The notes: generated by a model from the letters alone, not told the origin. Shown: positions 1 through 6,822, numbered from the stretch's first letter. The stretch: 7,234 nucleotides of DNA from an uncultured beta proteobacterium (GCA_903929925.1 CAIYWO010000023.1:1-7234), one strand, 5' to 3'. Translations and numbers: made by a program.

Positions 1-86
1 ATCACACGACATGGACCGACATGCTAGATGCAGCAAAGAAACTGGGACTCGATCCCGTACACATGCAACAGCTTGCTGGTCTTTAA
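1..86 (+). CDS. 3' end of an unidentified gene (partial)
   Basis: An open frame enters from the left edge (first full codon at position 3) and stops at TAA 84-86, giving 27 residues that end in DPVHMQQLAGL. The tail looks like a soluble protein with an amphipathic helix (DMLDAAKKLGL). I do not recognise a family from so short a piece and assign no function. It is in the same direction as the ThDP enzyme gene and ends 44 nt before its start, with no clear hairpin or promoter between them, so the two are probably co-transcribed and may belong to the same pathway. The alternative is that this frame is a chance opening of 27 codons, which I consider less likely given the spacing and the ribosome binding site that follows. 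Confidence 0.55.
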   Translation, partial: HTTWTDMLDAAKKLGLDPVHMQQLAGL

Positions 87-130
87 GATTGGTAGGCAGA
101 TACAAATAAAAGCAATCTAAGGAGACAGAG

Positions 131-1807
131 ATGGCTGTTCAAAAAATGACAGGGCGTCAAGCTTTTATCAAGCTGCTGCTTGATGAGGGCGTCACGCACA
201 TGTTTGGTAATCCCGGCACCACTGAGCTGGCGATTATGGAAGCGGTGCCCCAGTTCCCTGAACTGACCTATGTGCTGGGCTTACAAGAGTCGATCGTTGT
301 TGGCATGGCTGACGGTTTCGCCCGTGCAACCAACAAACTGGTCGCTTGTAATTTGCACTGTGCCCCGGGCCTCGGGCACGCAATGGGTGCTATTTATAGC
401 GCCAAGTTTTCTGGCTCGCCTTTGTTGATTACTGCAGGCCAGTACGAGGTGGGCTACGGCCTGCAAGAGCCGCTGCTGTATGAGCCCTTGGTGCCGATGG
501 CAGCGCCGCTCGTGAAATGGGCGTTTGAGGTTACACGATTAGAAGACCTGCCACGCATTATTCGTCGTGCGGCAAAAATTGCGCGAACTCCACCCATGGG
601 TCCGGTGTTTATTAGCTTGCCGGGTTCTGTGCTCGACGAGGAAGCTGAGATTGAGTTTGGTTTCCCCACCGTCGTGGATGCGGCTGTGCGCCCGAGTGAT
701 GCTGCGTTAAATCAGATTGCACAAACATTGCTGGCAGCTAAAAAGCCTGTCATTGTGGCTGGACGAGAAATCGCAAACGCCGATGTATTTGCACAGGCCT
801 GTGAGCTTGCCGAATTGCTGGGCGCTGCAGTCTATCAAGAGTCCGTGCCGTACAACTCTCGCTACCCCTCATCGCACCCAACTTGTATGGGTGACTTGAC
901 ACGCAATCAAAAGAAAGTGCGTCAGACGCTCGAGCAATATGACCACCTCTTGTGTTTGGGGGCAGATCTGCTGCGTATGTCGCCGATGAGTACCGTCGAG
1001 CCTTTGCCGCCAGAGCTACCGGTCACTCATATCACCGAACGTGATTGGGAGCTTGGTAAGAACTATTCGACAGCGACCGCTGTCCGCGCAGATGTTAAAG
1101 AGACCTTGTTAGCTCTGCTGCCCCTTTTGCGCGCTGCGCGTACGGCAGAGCAGGCACAACAAGCACAGGCACGCTTAAAGGATTTAGCAACCCGCAACTG
1201 GTCTGCGGCACGTGCAAAGACGCGTCAAGATGTTGCAGCGAGTGCGAATGCCAAACCAATCGATCAACGCTACCTCGTCAGCCAGTTAGTGGATGTGTTG
1301 CCTAAAGACGTCATCGTCGTGGATGAAACACTCACGGCTGCACCGGCGATTTCTGCGATGCTACCGATGGATGATCCACACGCTTACTACGGCTTAGCAA
1401 GTGGTGGCTTGGGTTTTGGTATGGCTGGCGCCGTGGGCGTGAGTCTGGCGCATCCAAAGCGACAAGTGGTTGCGACGATCGGTGATGGAAGCGCCATGTA
1501 CAGCATCCAGTCCTTGTGGACAGCCGCACATTTAAAGTTACCGATCACCTATGTGATTATCAATAACCGTAGCTACCGCATCATTAAAGAGCGTTTGCTA
1601 GCTATGCGTGGCACAGATCAGTTCGTTGCGATGGATATGGATAACCCTGCGATTGATTTCGCCGGTGTCGCCAAGAGTATGGGGATGCCGTCCCGTTTGG
1701 TGACAGATCCAAGTCAGATCGCGACTGTGCTGAAAGAAGCCCTAGCTAGCGGCGGTCCGAACTTGGTTGAAGTGATTGTTGCGCGCGGTTTTGGTGAAGC
1801 CGCTTAA
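131..1807 (+). CDS. ThDP-dependent decarboxylase/lyase, benzoylformate decarboxylase/acetolactate synthase-like
   Basis: A 558-residue cytoplasmic enzyme of the thiamine diphosphate superfamily, with the usual length and three-domain order. The N-terminal PYR domain (about 1-170) has FGNPGTTEL (25-33), the catalytic glutamate E53 in LQESIVVGMADG that activates the cofactor, and NLHCAPGLGHAMG with H76. The central domain spans about 190-335. The C-terminal PP domain (about 375-550) has SGGLGFGMAGAVG (424-436) and the ThDP/Mg motif GDGS (451-454), followed 24 residues after GDG by NN (478-479). Aligned by eye with Pseudomonas putida benzoylformate decarboxylase, E53 matches Glu47 and H76 matches His70, while Ser26 becomes T30, His281 becomes S284 and Phe464 becomes R488. 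Expected chemistry is 2-keto acid decarboxylation or C-C cleavage/ligation; the substrate is open, and an acetolactate synthase-like or acyloin/diketone-cleaving role is possible. AAGGAG at 119-124, 6 nt before the ATG, fixes the start. Confidence 0.93.
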   Translation: MAVQKMTGRQAFIKLLLDEGVTHMFGNPGTTELAIMEAVPQFPELTYVLGLQESIVVGMADGFARATNKLVACNLHCAPGLGHAMGAIYSAKFSGSPLLITAGQYEVGYGLQEPLLYEPLVPMAAPLVKWAFEVTRLEDLPRIIRRAAKIARTPPMGPVFISLPGSVLDEEAEIEFGFPTVVDAAVRPSDAALNQIAQTLLAAKKPVIVAGREIANADVFAQACELAELLGAAVYQESVPYNSRYPSSHPTCMGDLTRNQKKVRQTLEQYDHLLCLGADLLRMSPMSTVEPLPPELPVTHITERDWELGKNYSTATAVRADVKETLLALLPLLRAARTAEQAQQAQARLKDLATRNWSAARAKTRQDVAASANAKPIDQRYLVSQLVDVLPKDVIVVDETLTAAPAISAMLPMDDPHAYYGLASGGLGFGMAGAVGVSLAHPKRQVVATIGDGSAMYSIQSLWTAAHLKLPITYVIINNRSYRIIKERLLAMRGTDQFVAMDMDNPAIDFAGVAKSMGMPSRLVTDPSQIATVLKEALASGGPNLVEVIVARGFGEAA

Positions 1808-1815
1808 GTCCTAAG

Positions 1816-2571
1816 CTAGCGCATCAGGGTGCCGCCATTGACGTCCATGATGGCACCCGATACAAAGCTCGCTGCGGGCGAACAGAGGTATGTCAGCATG
1901 CCTGCGATTTCTTCCGGTTCGCCAAGACGCTTCATCGGATAAATGTTCGGCTCATAGCCGCCAGTTTCTGTCATCCCAGTCGCAATTGGTCCAGGGGCCA
2001 CTCCGTTAACGTTGACGTGATGCGGTGCTGCGCGCTGAGCAAACCAGCGTACAAGCGCGTGCACTCCCCCTTTCGAGGCGGAATAATGTGGACCTGCACG
2101 TAAGCCGCCCATCCAGCCAGCGATAGAGCCACACAAGGCGATACGGCCATGCTTGCGCTCCATCATGCCAGGCAAGATCGCACGCACCAAGTTGATTGGA
2201 CCAAGCACATTGACCTTCATGACCCGAATGAAATCAACTTCGTTCCAGTCCGGGTCCATCCAATCATCATCAAACGGGCATATGCCCGCGGTGTCCGCTA
2301 ACGCGGTGAGCGGTCCGTGCCGTTGGATCATCGCTTCGACTGCAGCACGATCTGTCACATCGCAGGACTCTACAGCCGTCACGCCTTTCAGTTCGTGCGC
2401 CAGAGCCTCTAGCTTTTCACGCTGCCCGAAGTCACTCAATACCAGCGTGGCGCCAAGTTGATTGCAAAGGCGTGCCGTGGCTGACCCAATACCGCCGGCA
2501 GCGCCAGTAATCAGCATTCGCGAGCCTGTTAGGTCAAAAGCTTGCGCGGCAGTGTGATGAGAGATGTGCAT
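1816..2571 (-). CDS. SDR family NAD-type oxidoreductase, last gene of the transporter operon
   Basis: A 251-residue classical short-chain dehydrogenase/reductase with a single Rossmann domain, presumably a cytoplasmic tetramer. The nucleotide loop TGAAGGIG is at 22-29. D47 at the end of the second beta strand favours NAD(H) over NADP(H), and DV at 71-72 contacts adenine. The active site is N121, S149, Y163 and K167 (YSASK). VAPGPIAT (191-198) follows, and the C-terminus has the family's SGAIMDVNGG ending. The usual NNAG is replaced by DTAG at 93-96, which normally supports the central sheet, so this is a variant but probably an active enzyme. The gene starts 19 nt after the livF stop with no clear Shine-Dalgarno sequence, so translation may depend on livF. 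It converges on the ThDP enzyme gene with 8 nt between stops. The likely role is oxidation or reduction of a hydroxyl/keto group on the imported compound; the substrate is unknown. Confidence 0.92.
   Translation of the reverse strand: MHISHHTAAQAFDLTGSRMLITGAAGGIGSATARLCNQLGATLVLSDFGQREKLEALAHELKGVTAVESCDVTDRAAVEAMIQRHGPLTALADTAGICPFDDDWMDPDWNEVDFIRVMKVNVLGPINLVRAILPGMMERKHGRIALCGSIAGWMGGLRAGPHYSASKGGVHALVRWFAQRAAPHHVNVNGVAPGPIATGMTETGGYEPNIYPMKRLGEPEEIAGMLTYLCSPAASFVSGAIMDVNGGTLMR
1827..1858 (+). terminator. Possible hairpin just past the ThDP enzyme stop, inside the convergent SDR gene
   Basis: GGGTGCC (1827-1833) pairs with GGCACCC (1852-1858). The inner bases extend the arms to 12 nt with one G-U pair and one mismatch, around an 8-nt loop. 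It begins 20 nt after the ThDP enzyme stop and lies within the last codons of the opposing SDR gene. No T run follows on the + strand, so it is not a standard intrinsic terminator, and coding constraint alone (the family's NGG ending) could produce it. It is listed because the 8-nt gap between the convergent genes holds no other terminator candidate. Confidence 0.2.
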
Positions 2572-2590
2572 CTTAGGAAAACAGAAAGGG

Positions 2591-3304
2591 TTAGACCGAC
2601 AGATACCGCTGTTTAATTTCTGCGTTGGCGTTCAACTCTGCGATTGTTCCGCAGAACACATCTTTGCCTTTATCGATGACGACAGCTCGATCAGCGAGGC
2701 CCAAACAGAAGTGTAGATTTTGCTCGGCGAGCACAATCGTTTTTCCCATTTTGCGTAAAGATTGAATCAGATCACCAATCTTTTGAACCATGATTGGTGC
2801 CAAGCCTTCGCTCGGTTCATCCAGAAGCAGCACGTCGGGGTTGCCCATGAGGGAACGACCAACCGTCAGCATTTGTTGTTCGCCGCCCGACAGTTGTCCG
2901 CCCAAGCGCTCACGCAGAGGCCTAAGAAGCGGCAACATGTCATAGACGCGTTCAACACTCCAGTCGTCTTCGCCGTTGGCACCTTTCTTAACAGCGATCG
3001 TGAGATTGTCTTCGACAGTCAGATCAGGAAAAATCTGTCGATCTTCGGGTACGTAACCAATGCCCGCGCGCGCGATCAGGTGAGCGGCTTTGCTTGTGAT
3101 GGCTTGGCCGTGCAAGGTAACCGTGCCTTTACGCGCAGGGATGACGCCCGCAACCGACTTCATTGTCGTGCTCTTGCCAGCGCCGTTGCGCCCAAGCAAG
3201 GCCAAGGTTTCACCTTGCTGGACATCGAACGACAAACCAAACAGTGCCTGGCTGGTCCCGTAAAAAACGTCGATGCCGTCAACTTTCAATACTTGCTTAC
3301 TCAT
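2591..3304 (-). CDS. livF: ABC transporter ATP-binding protein, LivF-like
   Basis: A 237-residue ATPase of the HAAT (branched-chain amino acid-type) ABC importer, the usual LivF length. It works on the cytoplasmic face as a partner of LivG, driving the LivH/LivM pore. Visible motifs are Walker A GRNGAGKST (38-46), YVPEDRQIFP at the Q-loop position (84-93, with the Glu usual in LivF), signature LSGGEQQ (138-144) and Walker B VLLLDEP (158-164). EQN at 194-196 stands where most ABC proteins have the switch histidine, as is normal for LivF. Its ATG overlaps the livG stop as ATGA. A GGAGG at 3312-3316 on the opposite strand reading, 7 nt from the ATG, supports the start. LivF-type proteins also serve transporters for aromatic acids, amides and urea, so the symbol describes the family and not the substrate. 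Confidence 0.94.
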   Translation of the reverse strand: MSKQVLKVDGIDVFYGTSQALFGLSFDVQQGETLALLGRNGAGKSTTMKSVAGVIPARKGTVTLHGQAITSKAAHLIARAGIGYVPEDRQIFPDLTVEDNLTIAVKKGANGEDDWSVERVYDMLPLLRPLRERLGGQLSGGEQQMLTVGRSLMGNPDVLLLDEPSEGLAPIMVQKIGDLIQSLRKMGKTIVLAEQNLHFCLGLADRAVVIDKGKDVFCGTIAELNANAEIKQRYLSV

Positions 3305-4053
3305 GCGTGCGCCTCCGTTGGCGTGCCAAGATAGGCTTCAATCACGGCAGGGTTATTGCGGATTTGGTCTGCATTGCCTTCGGCGAGAACTTTTCCATAC
3401 GACAGCACGTGAATATGTTGGGAAATACGAAAAACGATTTCCATGTCATGCTCGATGAGCACAACAGTCAGGCCGCCTTTCTTCCAGAGCGCGTAGACGG
3501 TTTCAATCATTTGCTCGCGCTCTTCTGGACCCATGCCTGCGACAGGCTCGTCGAGCAATAAAACTTTTGGCTTAAGCACGAGTGCCAAGGCCATATCGAG
3601 CAGCTTTTGGTCACCGTGGGACAGGTTGCCGCTTATGACATCAGCTTTGGTGTGCAAGCCAAGTTGTTCCATGACCTCGTAAGCACGGTCGCGCGTTTGC
3701 GCCAAGGGAAAGCGACCGTGCATTTGCGAGGACTTCCCGAGAGGCGACATTAAGGCGCCACGCAAGGATTCCTCTACCGTTAAGGTCTTAAATAGTTTGG
3801 CGACCTGAAATGCACGACCAATTCCCTTGTGCACAATCTCGCTGCTAGGAAGACCTACGATGTCCTCGCCATCGAGCAAAATGCGACCTGAGTCGGGTCG
3901 CAAAGCACCAGAGATCAAATTAAAGAAGGTTGTTTTGCCGGCGCCATTAGGACCAATCACGGCACTAAGCGATTCAGTTTTGAAATGAATCGAGACATCT
4001 GATGTCGCGACCACACCACCGAATGACTTGTTAAGGTGTTCGATCTTGAGCAT
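3301..4053 (-). CDS. livG: ABC transporter ATP-binding protein, LivG-like
   Basis: A 250-residue ATPase paired with LivF. It has Walker A GPNGAGKTT (34-42), Q-loop glutamine Q83 in RAFQVAKLF, signature LSHGDQ (144-149, the LivG form of LSGGQ), Walker B VLLLDEP (164-170) and switch histidine H202 in IEHDM. The C-terminus NPAVIEAYLG is typical of LivG. I place the start at the ATG at 4051-4053, where the protein begins MLKIEHLNKSF as the family does. The frame stays open upstream to a TTG at 4113, but that would add 20 unrelated residues and overlap the SDR gene by about 60 nt. The ATG overlaps the SDR stop by one base (TAATG), with AGAGG at 4064-4068 about 10 nt before it. This indicates tight translational coupling to the upstream SDR. 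Confidence 0.94.
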   Translation of the reverse strand: MLKIEHLNKSFGGVVATSDVSIHFKTESLSAVIGPNGAGKTTFFNLISGALRPDSGRILLDGEDIVGLPSSEIVHKGIGRAFQVAKLFKTLTVEESLRGALMSPLGKSSQMHGRFPLAQTRDRAYEVMEQLGLHTKADVISGNLSHGDQKLLDMALALVLKPKVLLLDEPVAGMGPEEREQMIETVYALWKKGGLTVVLIEHDMEIVFRISQHIHVLSYGKVLAEGNADQIRNNPAVIEAYLGTPTEAHA

Positions 4054-4850
4054 TACTTGCTGCCCTCTTTTTGTGCGCCACGGGCGGGTGGTACGCCGCC
4101 GTAGGTTTGCCAAGTGGATCCTGCCAGCCAGCCCGCATCGACAGGCAAGTTGATGCCTGTGATGGCTTTTGCAGCGGGCGATAGAAGAAAGCCAACGGAG
4201 TCTGCAATCTCGTCGGGTGTGACGAAGCGGCCCATTGCGGCTTGTGACGTGAGGTCTTCGGGGTTGCGATCTTTGCGATCAATCGCAGCCTGCAGGGCCT
4301 CGGTCAGAACATACCCTGGTGAAATGGCGTTAATGCGTACGCCCGAGCGTCCCCATTCTGCTGCCAAGCAGGCCGTCATGGAGGCGACCGCAGCCTTGGC
4401 AGGGCCATAGGCGTGCAAAGGAGATGAGCGCAGGGAGGTGATTGAGGCGATATTGACGATCGCTCCTCCGCCAAGTTCCACCATGCGGGAGCCATAAATC
4501 GCACAGGCAAGGTAGGTGCCGCGCAGATCAATATCCACCACGCGATCCCACTCCGTCATGGTCAGACGATCGGGTGGCAGACGATGCTGCAAAATCCCTG
4601 CGCAATTGACGAGCGCTGTTACAGGACCATGCTTATCTTCAATCATCTTTGCGACTTGATGCATGCCGTCGTCATCTGTCACGTTACAGGCATAGGCGTG
4701 TACGCCCATCGCTTTCATCTTTTCTTCGGACCAGGTGCCAGGTAAATCAAGCGAGACCACATGGTCGCCACGTTTAGCCAGATGACGCACGCATGCAGCA
4801 CCGATTCCGCTTGAACCACCCGTTACAACGGTAATAGATTGCTTGCTCAT
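4053..4850 (-). CDS. SDR family oxidoreductase embedded between livM and livG
   Basis: A 265-residue classical short-chain dehydrogenase. It has the cofactor loop TGGSSGIG (10-17), D35 suggesting NAD(H), NV at 56-57 where DV is usual, NCAG (82-85), active-site S136, Y148 and K152, and SPGYVLTE (177-184). The fourth tetrad residue, normally Asn in the N-x-x-G helix segment, is D108 (DIDLRGTY). This may weaken the proton relay but does not show that the enzyme is dead. A tail of about 23 residues extends beyond the usual SDR ending and is rich in G, P and charged residues. The ATG overlaps the livM stop as ATGA and has a strong AAAGGAG at 4858-4864. The stop overlaps the livG start as TAATG. 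The gene is therefore locked into the transporter operon, implying it acts on the imported compound. It is clearly different in sequence from the operon's other SDR, so the pair may differ in stereochemistry or pathway step. Confidence 0.93.
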   Translation of the reverse strand: MSKQSITVVTGGSSGIGAACVRHLAKRGDHVVSLDLPGTWSEEKMKAMGVHAYACNVTDDDGMHQVAKMIEDKHGPVTALVNCAGILQHRLPPDRLTMTEWDRVVDIDLRGTYLACAIYGSRMVELGGGAIVNIASITSLRSSPLHAYGPAKAAVASMTACLAAEWGRSGVRINAISPGYVLTEALQAAIDRKDRNPEDLTSQAAMGRFVTPDEIADSVGFLLSPAAKAITGINLPVDAGWLAGSTWQTYGGVPPARGAQKEGSK

Positions 4851-5815
4851 GAACGTGCTCCTTTGCGACTAAGTGACTGATAAATTTGTACGATGAAATC
4901 GGTCATGCCTCGCTTGAGGCCCAAGGCAAAAAACAGCACGATGATGCCTAAAGCCAAACCGTGGTATTCCGTTGTACGCGTGATGATGTCGTTAAAGACC
5001 ATTAAGAGTCCTGCCCCGACAACCGGGCCAATAAACGCATGCAGTCCGCCCATCATGATCATGAAGACGGCTTCACCCGACATTGTCCAGTAGCTGAACT
5101 CTGGATAGGCGCCCGATACGAACAACGCCATGATCACGCCGCCGATACTTGCGAAGCAACTTGCCAAAATAAAGGCGTAGAGCCGAACGCGCCAGACGTT
5201 GATGCCCAGGAACTGCGCACGATCTGCGTTGTCGCGTACCATCCGCAAGGTATAGCCGAACGGTGACTGCAAGATGTAACGCATGAGGAAGAGACAAAAC
5301 ACCCCAAGTACACAGGAAAACCAATACAAGGTCTGTACGTCGGCTAGGTTCAGACTGCCCCAGACGCGTGGTATCCCCCCCATCAGACCCTGATCACCAC
5401 CCGTGAGCGATGTCCAAGTAATGATGATGCTGTGGATCAACATTTGAAAGGCTAAGGTTAGGAATGAAAAATAGATTTCCTTTAGCCTGACGCAGATCGA
5501 GCCAATGACGAAGCCCAAGAGGGCGCAAAACAGCACAGCACCCAGAATGGCAACCGGAATGGAAGCCCCGCCCTTTTGCATGAGTAGACCGAATGCGTAG
5601 GCACCACCACCAAAAAACATGGCATGTCCGAACGACACCATACCGCCATAGCCCACCAAGATATTGAGCGATGTGGCAAAGAGCCCAAAGGCCGCTAAGC
5701 GGATGACAAAATCCAAGGCCACTCGCCCTGGTGAGAAAAACGGAATCGCCACTAAGATAGCGAGTCCCGCTAAGGCAATCAGCAGGTCCTTATTGAAGCT
5801 TGAATGCGAGTTCAT
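4847..5815 (-). CDS. livM: ABC transporter permease, LivM-like
   Basis: A 322-residue inner-membrane permease, within the normal LivM range and almost wholly hydrophobic. Membrane segments are visible near 10-27, 32-54, 60-80, 86-108, 115-135, 162-182, 212-235, 247-275 and 286-302. LivM hallmarks are LVGYGGMVSFGHA (53-65), TGGDQGL (138-144), a cytoplasmic EAA-type loop around 191-212 (RDNADRAQFLGINVWRVRL) that docks the ATPases, and GGLHAFIGPVVGA (256-268). It would pair with LivH to form the translocation path. The start ATG overlaps the livH stop by one base (TGATG) and has AAGGAG at 5824-5829, 8 nt upstream. The gene is followed directly by the SDR rather than by livG, the usual neighbour. 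Confidence 0.94.
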   Translation of the reverse strand: MNSHSSFNKDLLIALAGLAILVAIPFFSPGRVALDFVIRLAAFGLFATSLNILVGYGGMVSFGHAMFFGGGAYAFGLLMQKGGASIPVAILGAVLFCALLGFVIGSICVRLKEIYFSFLTLAFQMLIHSIIITWTSLTGGDQGLMGGIPRVWGSLNLADVQTLYWFSCVLGVFCLFLMRYILQSPFGYTLRMVRDNADRAQFLGINVWRVRLYAFILASCFASIGGVIMALFVSGAYPEFSYWTMSGEAVFMIMMGGLHAFIGPVVGAGLLMVFNDIITRTTEYHGLALGIIVLFFALGLKRGMTDFIVQIYQSLSRKGARS

Positions 5816-6717
5816 CAGCGTTGCTCCTTGCCCAGAAGGCCGCTCGGCTTGAGTACGAGAATCAAGGCCATCGCGATAAACATGATCCCTTCAACAAACA
5901 GAGGGAAGCCGATCGACCCAAAAGAGCGTACGAGGCCGATTAGTAGTGCACCCACTAACGCGCCGCTCACCGAGCCCATGCCACCGATCACCGTGACGAT
6001 GAAGGACTCAATCAGAATGGAGAAACCCATCCCCGCAGACATGGAGCGTACGGGTGCTGCAAGCGCTCCGGCAAGACCCGCTAAGGCACCGCCAAACACG
6101 AAAACACCTGCGTAAATCCACGTGGTATTCAGACCAAGTACGGAGGTCATTGTGGGGTTGTGGGCCGCCGCGCGCACGATCTTTCCCATGCGCGTGCGTG
6201 TCAGCACATACCAGAGGATTGCACCAATGAGAGCGGCAGCGCCCATCATGAAGACATAGAAGACTGGAACAATCCCGCCACCGATAAAGAGAGGAGGCGT
6301 TTGGAAGGCCGCGGGCATACCCATGGATTGAAACTCGTGACCCCAAATAATCTTGACCGCATCATCCAGAATCAAAATGAAGGCATAGCAGACGAGTAGT
6401 TGCAGCAGAACATCTGCGTTGTAGACGCGCCGCATGAAGAAGCGTTCGAAGATCAGACTAAAGAGCCCCACTCCTATGCCGGCAATTAGCGCCGCAAGCA
6501 GATAGCTGTCTGTCAGGCGATATGCAGACAGCGCGATGTAGGCACCCAGCATGTAAAACGAGCCATGGGCAAAGTTGATAACACGCAGTACGCCGAAGAT
6601 CAGCGTCAGACCTGCGGCAACCAGAAATAGTAGCGCTCCCACGATGAGTCCCGTGCTGGTCTGGGTGACGATACAGGAGATGGACGAGAGGCATTCGAAT
6701 AGTGCGGTGGGATCCAA
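5815..6717 (-). CDS. livH: ABC transporter permease, LivH-like (TTG start)
   Basis: A 300-residue inner-membrane permease of usual LivH length. Hallmarks are GLTLIFGVLRVINFAHG (36-52), a cytoplasmic EAA-type loop TRMGKIVRAAAHNPTM (175-190), VIGGMGSVSGALVGALLIG (243-261) and the closing LVLKPSGLLG (287-296). About eight hydrophobic segments are visible. No ATG is available: the frame has a stop at 6736-6738, and the only start between it and the first conserved helix is TTG at 6715-6717, preceded by GGAG(A) 5 nt away. The N-terminus before the first helix is about 20 residues, normal for the family. The gene follows the binding-protein gene after 135 nt that include a strong hairpin, so its expression is probably lower than that of the binding protein. 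Confidence 0.92.
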   Translation of the reverse strand: MDPTALFECLSSISCIVTQTSTGLIVGALLFLVAAGLTLIFGVLRVINFAHGSFYMLGAYIALSAYRLTDSYLLAALIAGIGVGLFSLIFERFFMRRVYNADVLLQLLVCYAFILILDDAVKIIWGHEFQSMGMPAAFQTPPLFIGGGIVPVFYVFMMGAAALIGAILWYVLTRTRMGKIVRAAAHNPTMTSVLGLNTTWIYAGVFVFGGALAGLAGALAAPVRSMSAGMGFSILIESFIVTVIGGMGSVSGALVGALLIGLVRSFGSIGFPLFVEGIMFIAMALILVLKPSGLLGKEQR

Positions 6718-6722
6718 AGATG

Positions 6723-6727
6723 TCTCC
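6723..6727 (-). promoter_or_regulatory. Shine-Dalgarno that decides the livH TTG start
   Basis: Read on the - strand this is GGAGA, 5 nt before the TTG at 6715-6717. There is no ATG or GTG in frame between the upstream stop (6736-6738) and the conserved first helix, so this site supports TTG as the true initiator. Confidence 0.65.
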
Positions 6728-6759
6728 GAGTAAAACTAACGTGTGATACGGCGAGAGAG

Positions 6760-6780
6760 AGCGTTAAGAAGCTCTTCGCT
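6760..6780 (-). other. Small bulged inverted repeat in the binding protein-livH spacer
   Basis: AGCG-TT-AAGA (6760-6769) faces TCTT-CGCT (6773-6780) around a 3-nt loop: 8 pairs with a 2-nt bulge. It has no T run and is weak by itself. It lies 11 nt from the larger hairpin, so the two may form a joint structure in the leader before livH. It could equally be chance. Confidence 0.25.
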
Positions 6781-6791
6781 TGATACGAAAG

Positions 6792-6822
6792 GGGTCTCTG
6801 CCAATCACGATGGCAGAGACCC
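6792..6822 (-). terminator. Perfect 12-bp hairpin between binding-protein gene and livH (partial terminator or 3' mRNA stabiliser)
   Basis: GGGTCTCTGCCA (6792-6803) and TGGCAGAGACCC (6811-6822) are exact reverse complements around a 7-nt loop. The hairpin sits 30 nt after the binding-protein stop. On the transcribed strand it is followed by CTTTCGT, a very short T stretch, so full termination is unlikely. By analogy with other binding-protein-dependent transporters, such a structure can lower readthrough into permease genes or protect the binding-protein mRNA from 3' exonucleases, giving an excess of periplasmic protein. The hairpin is seen directly; the role is inferred. Confidence 0.65.

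Noticed and set aside
87..130. Promoter in the gap before the ThDP enzyme gene
   Set aside because: TTGGTA (89-94) and TACAAA (101-106) are only 6 nt apart, so they do not form a sigma-70 promoter; the gap is better read as an intercistronic spacer with a ribosome binding site.
3062..3073. Alternating CG run (possible Z-DNA or methylation hotspot)
   Set aside because: It is short, lies within livF coding for an Arg-Ala-Gly stretch, and is expected by chance in a gene of this composition.
2762..3334. Open frame of 190 codons on the + strand opposite livF
   Set aside because: It is antisense to a gene with every ABC ATPase motif in place, its product has no recognisable fold or motif, and no ribosome binding site decides its start; it is a codon-bias shadow.
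4054..4113. N-terminal extension of livG to a TTG at 4113
   Set aside because: The 20 extra residues are basic and unlike the family, would overlap the SDR by about 60 nt, and the ATG at 4053 has a spaced AGAGG and the normal family N-terminus.
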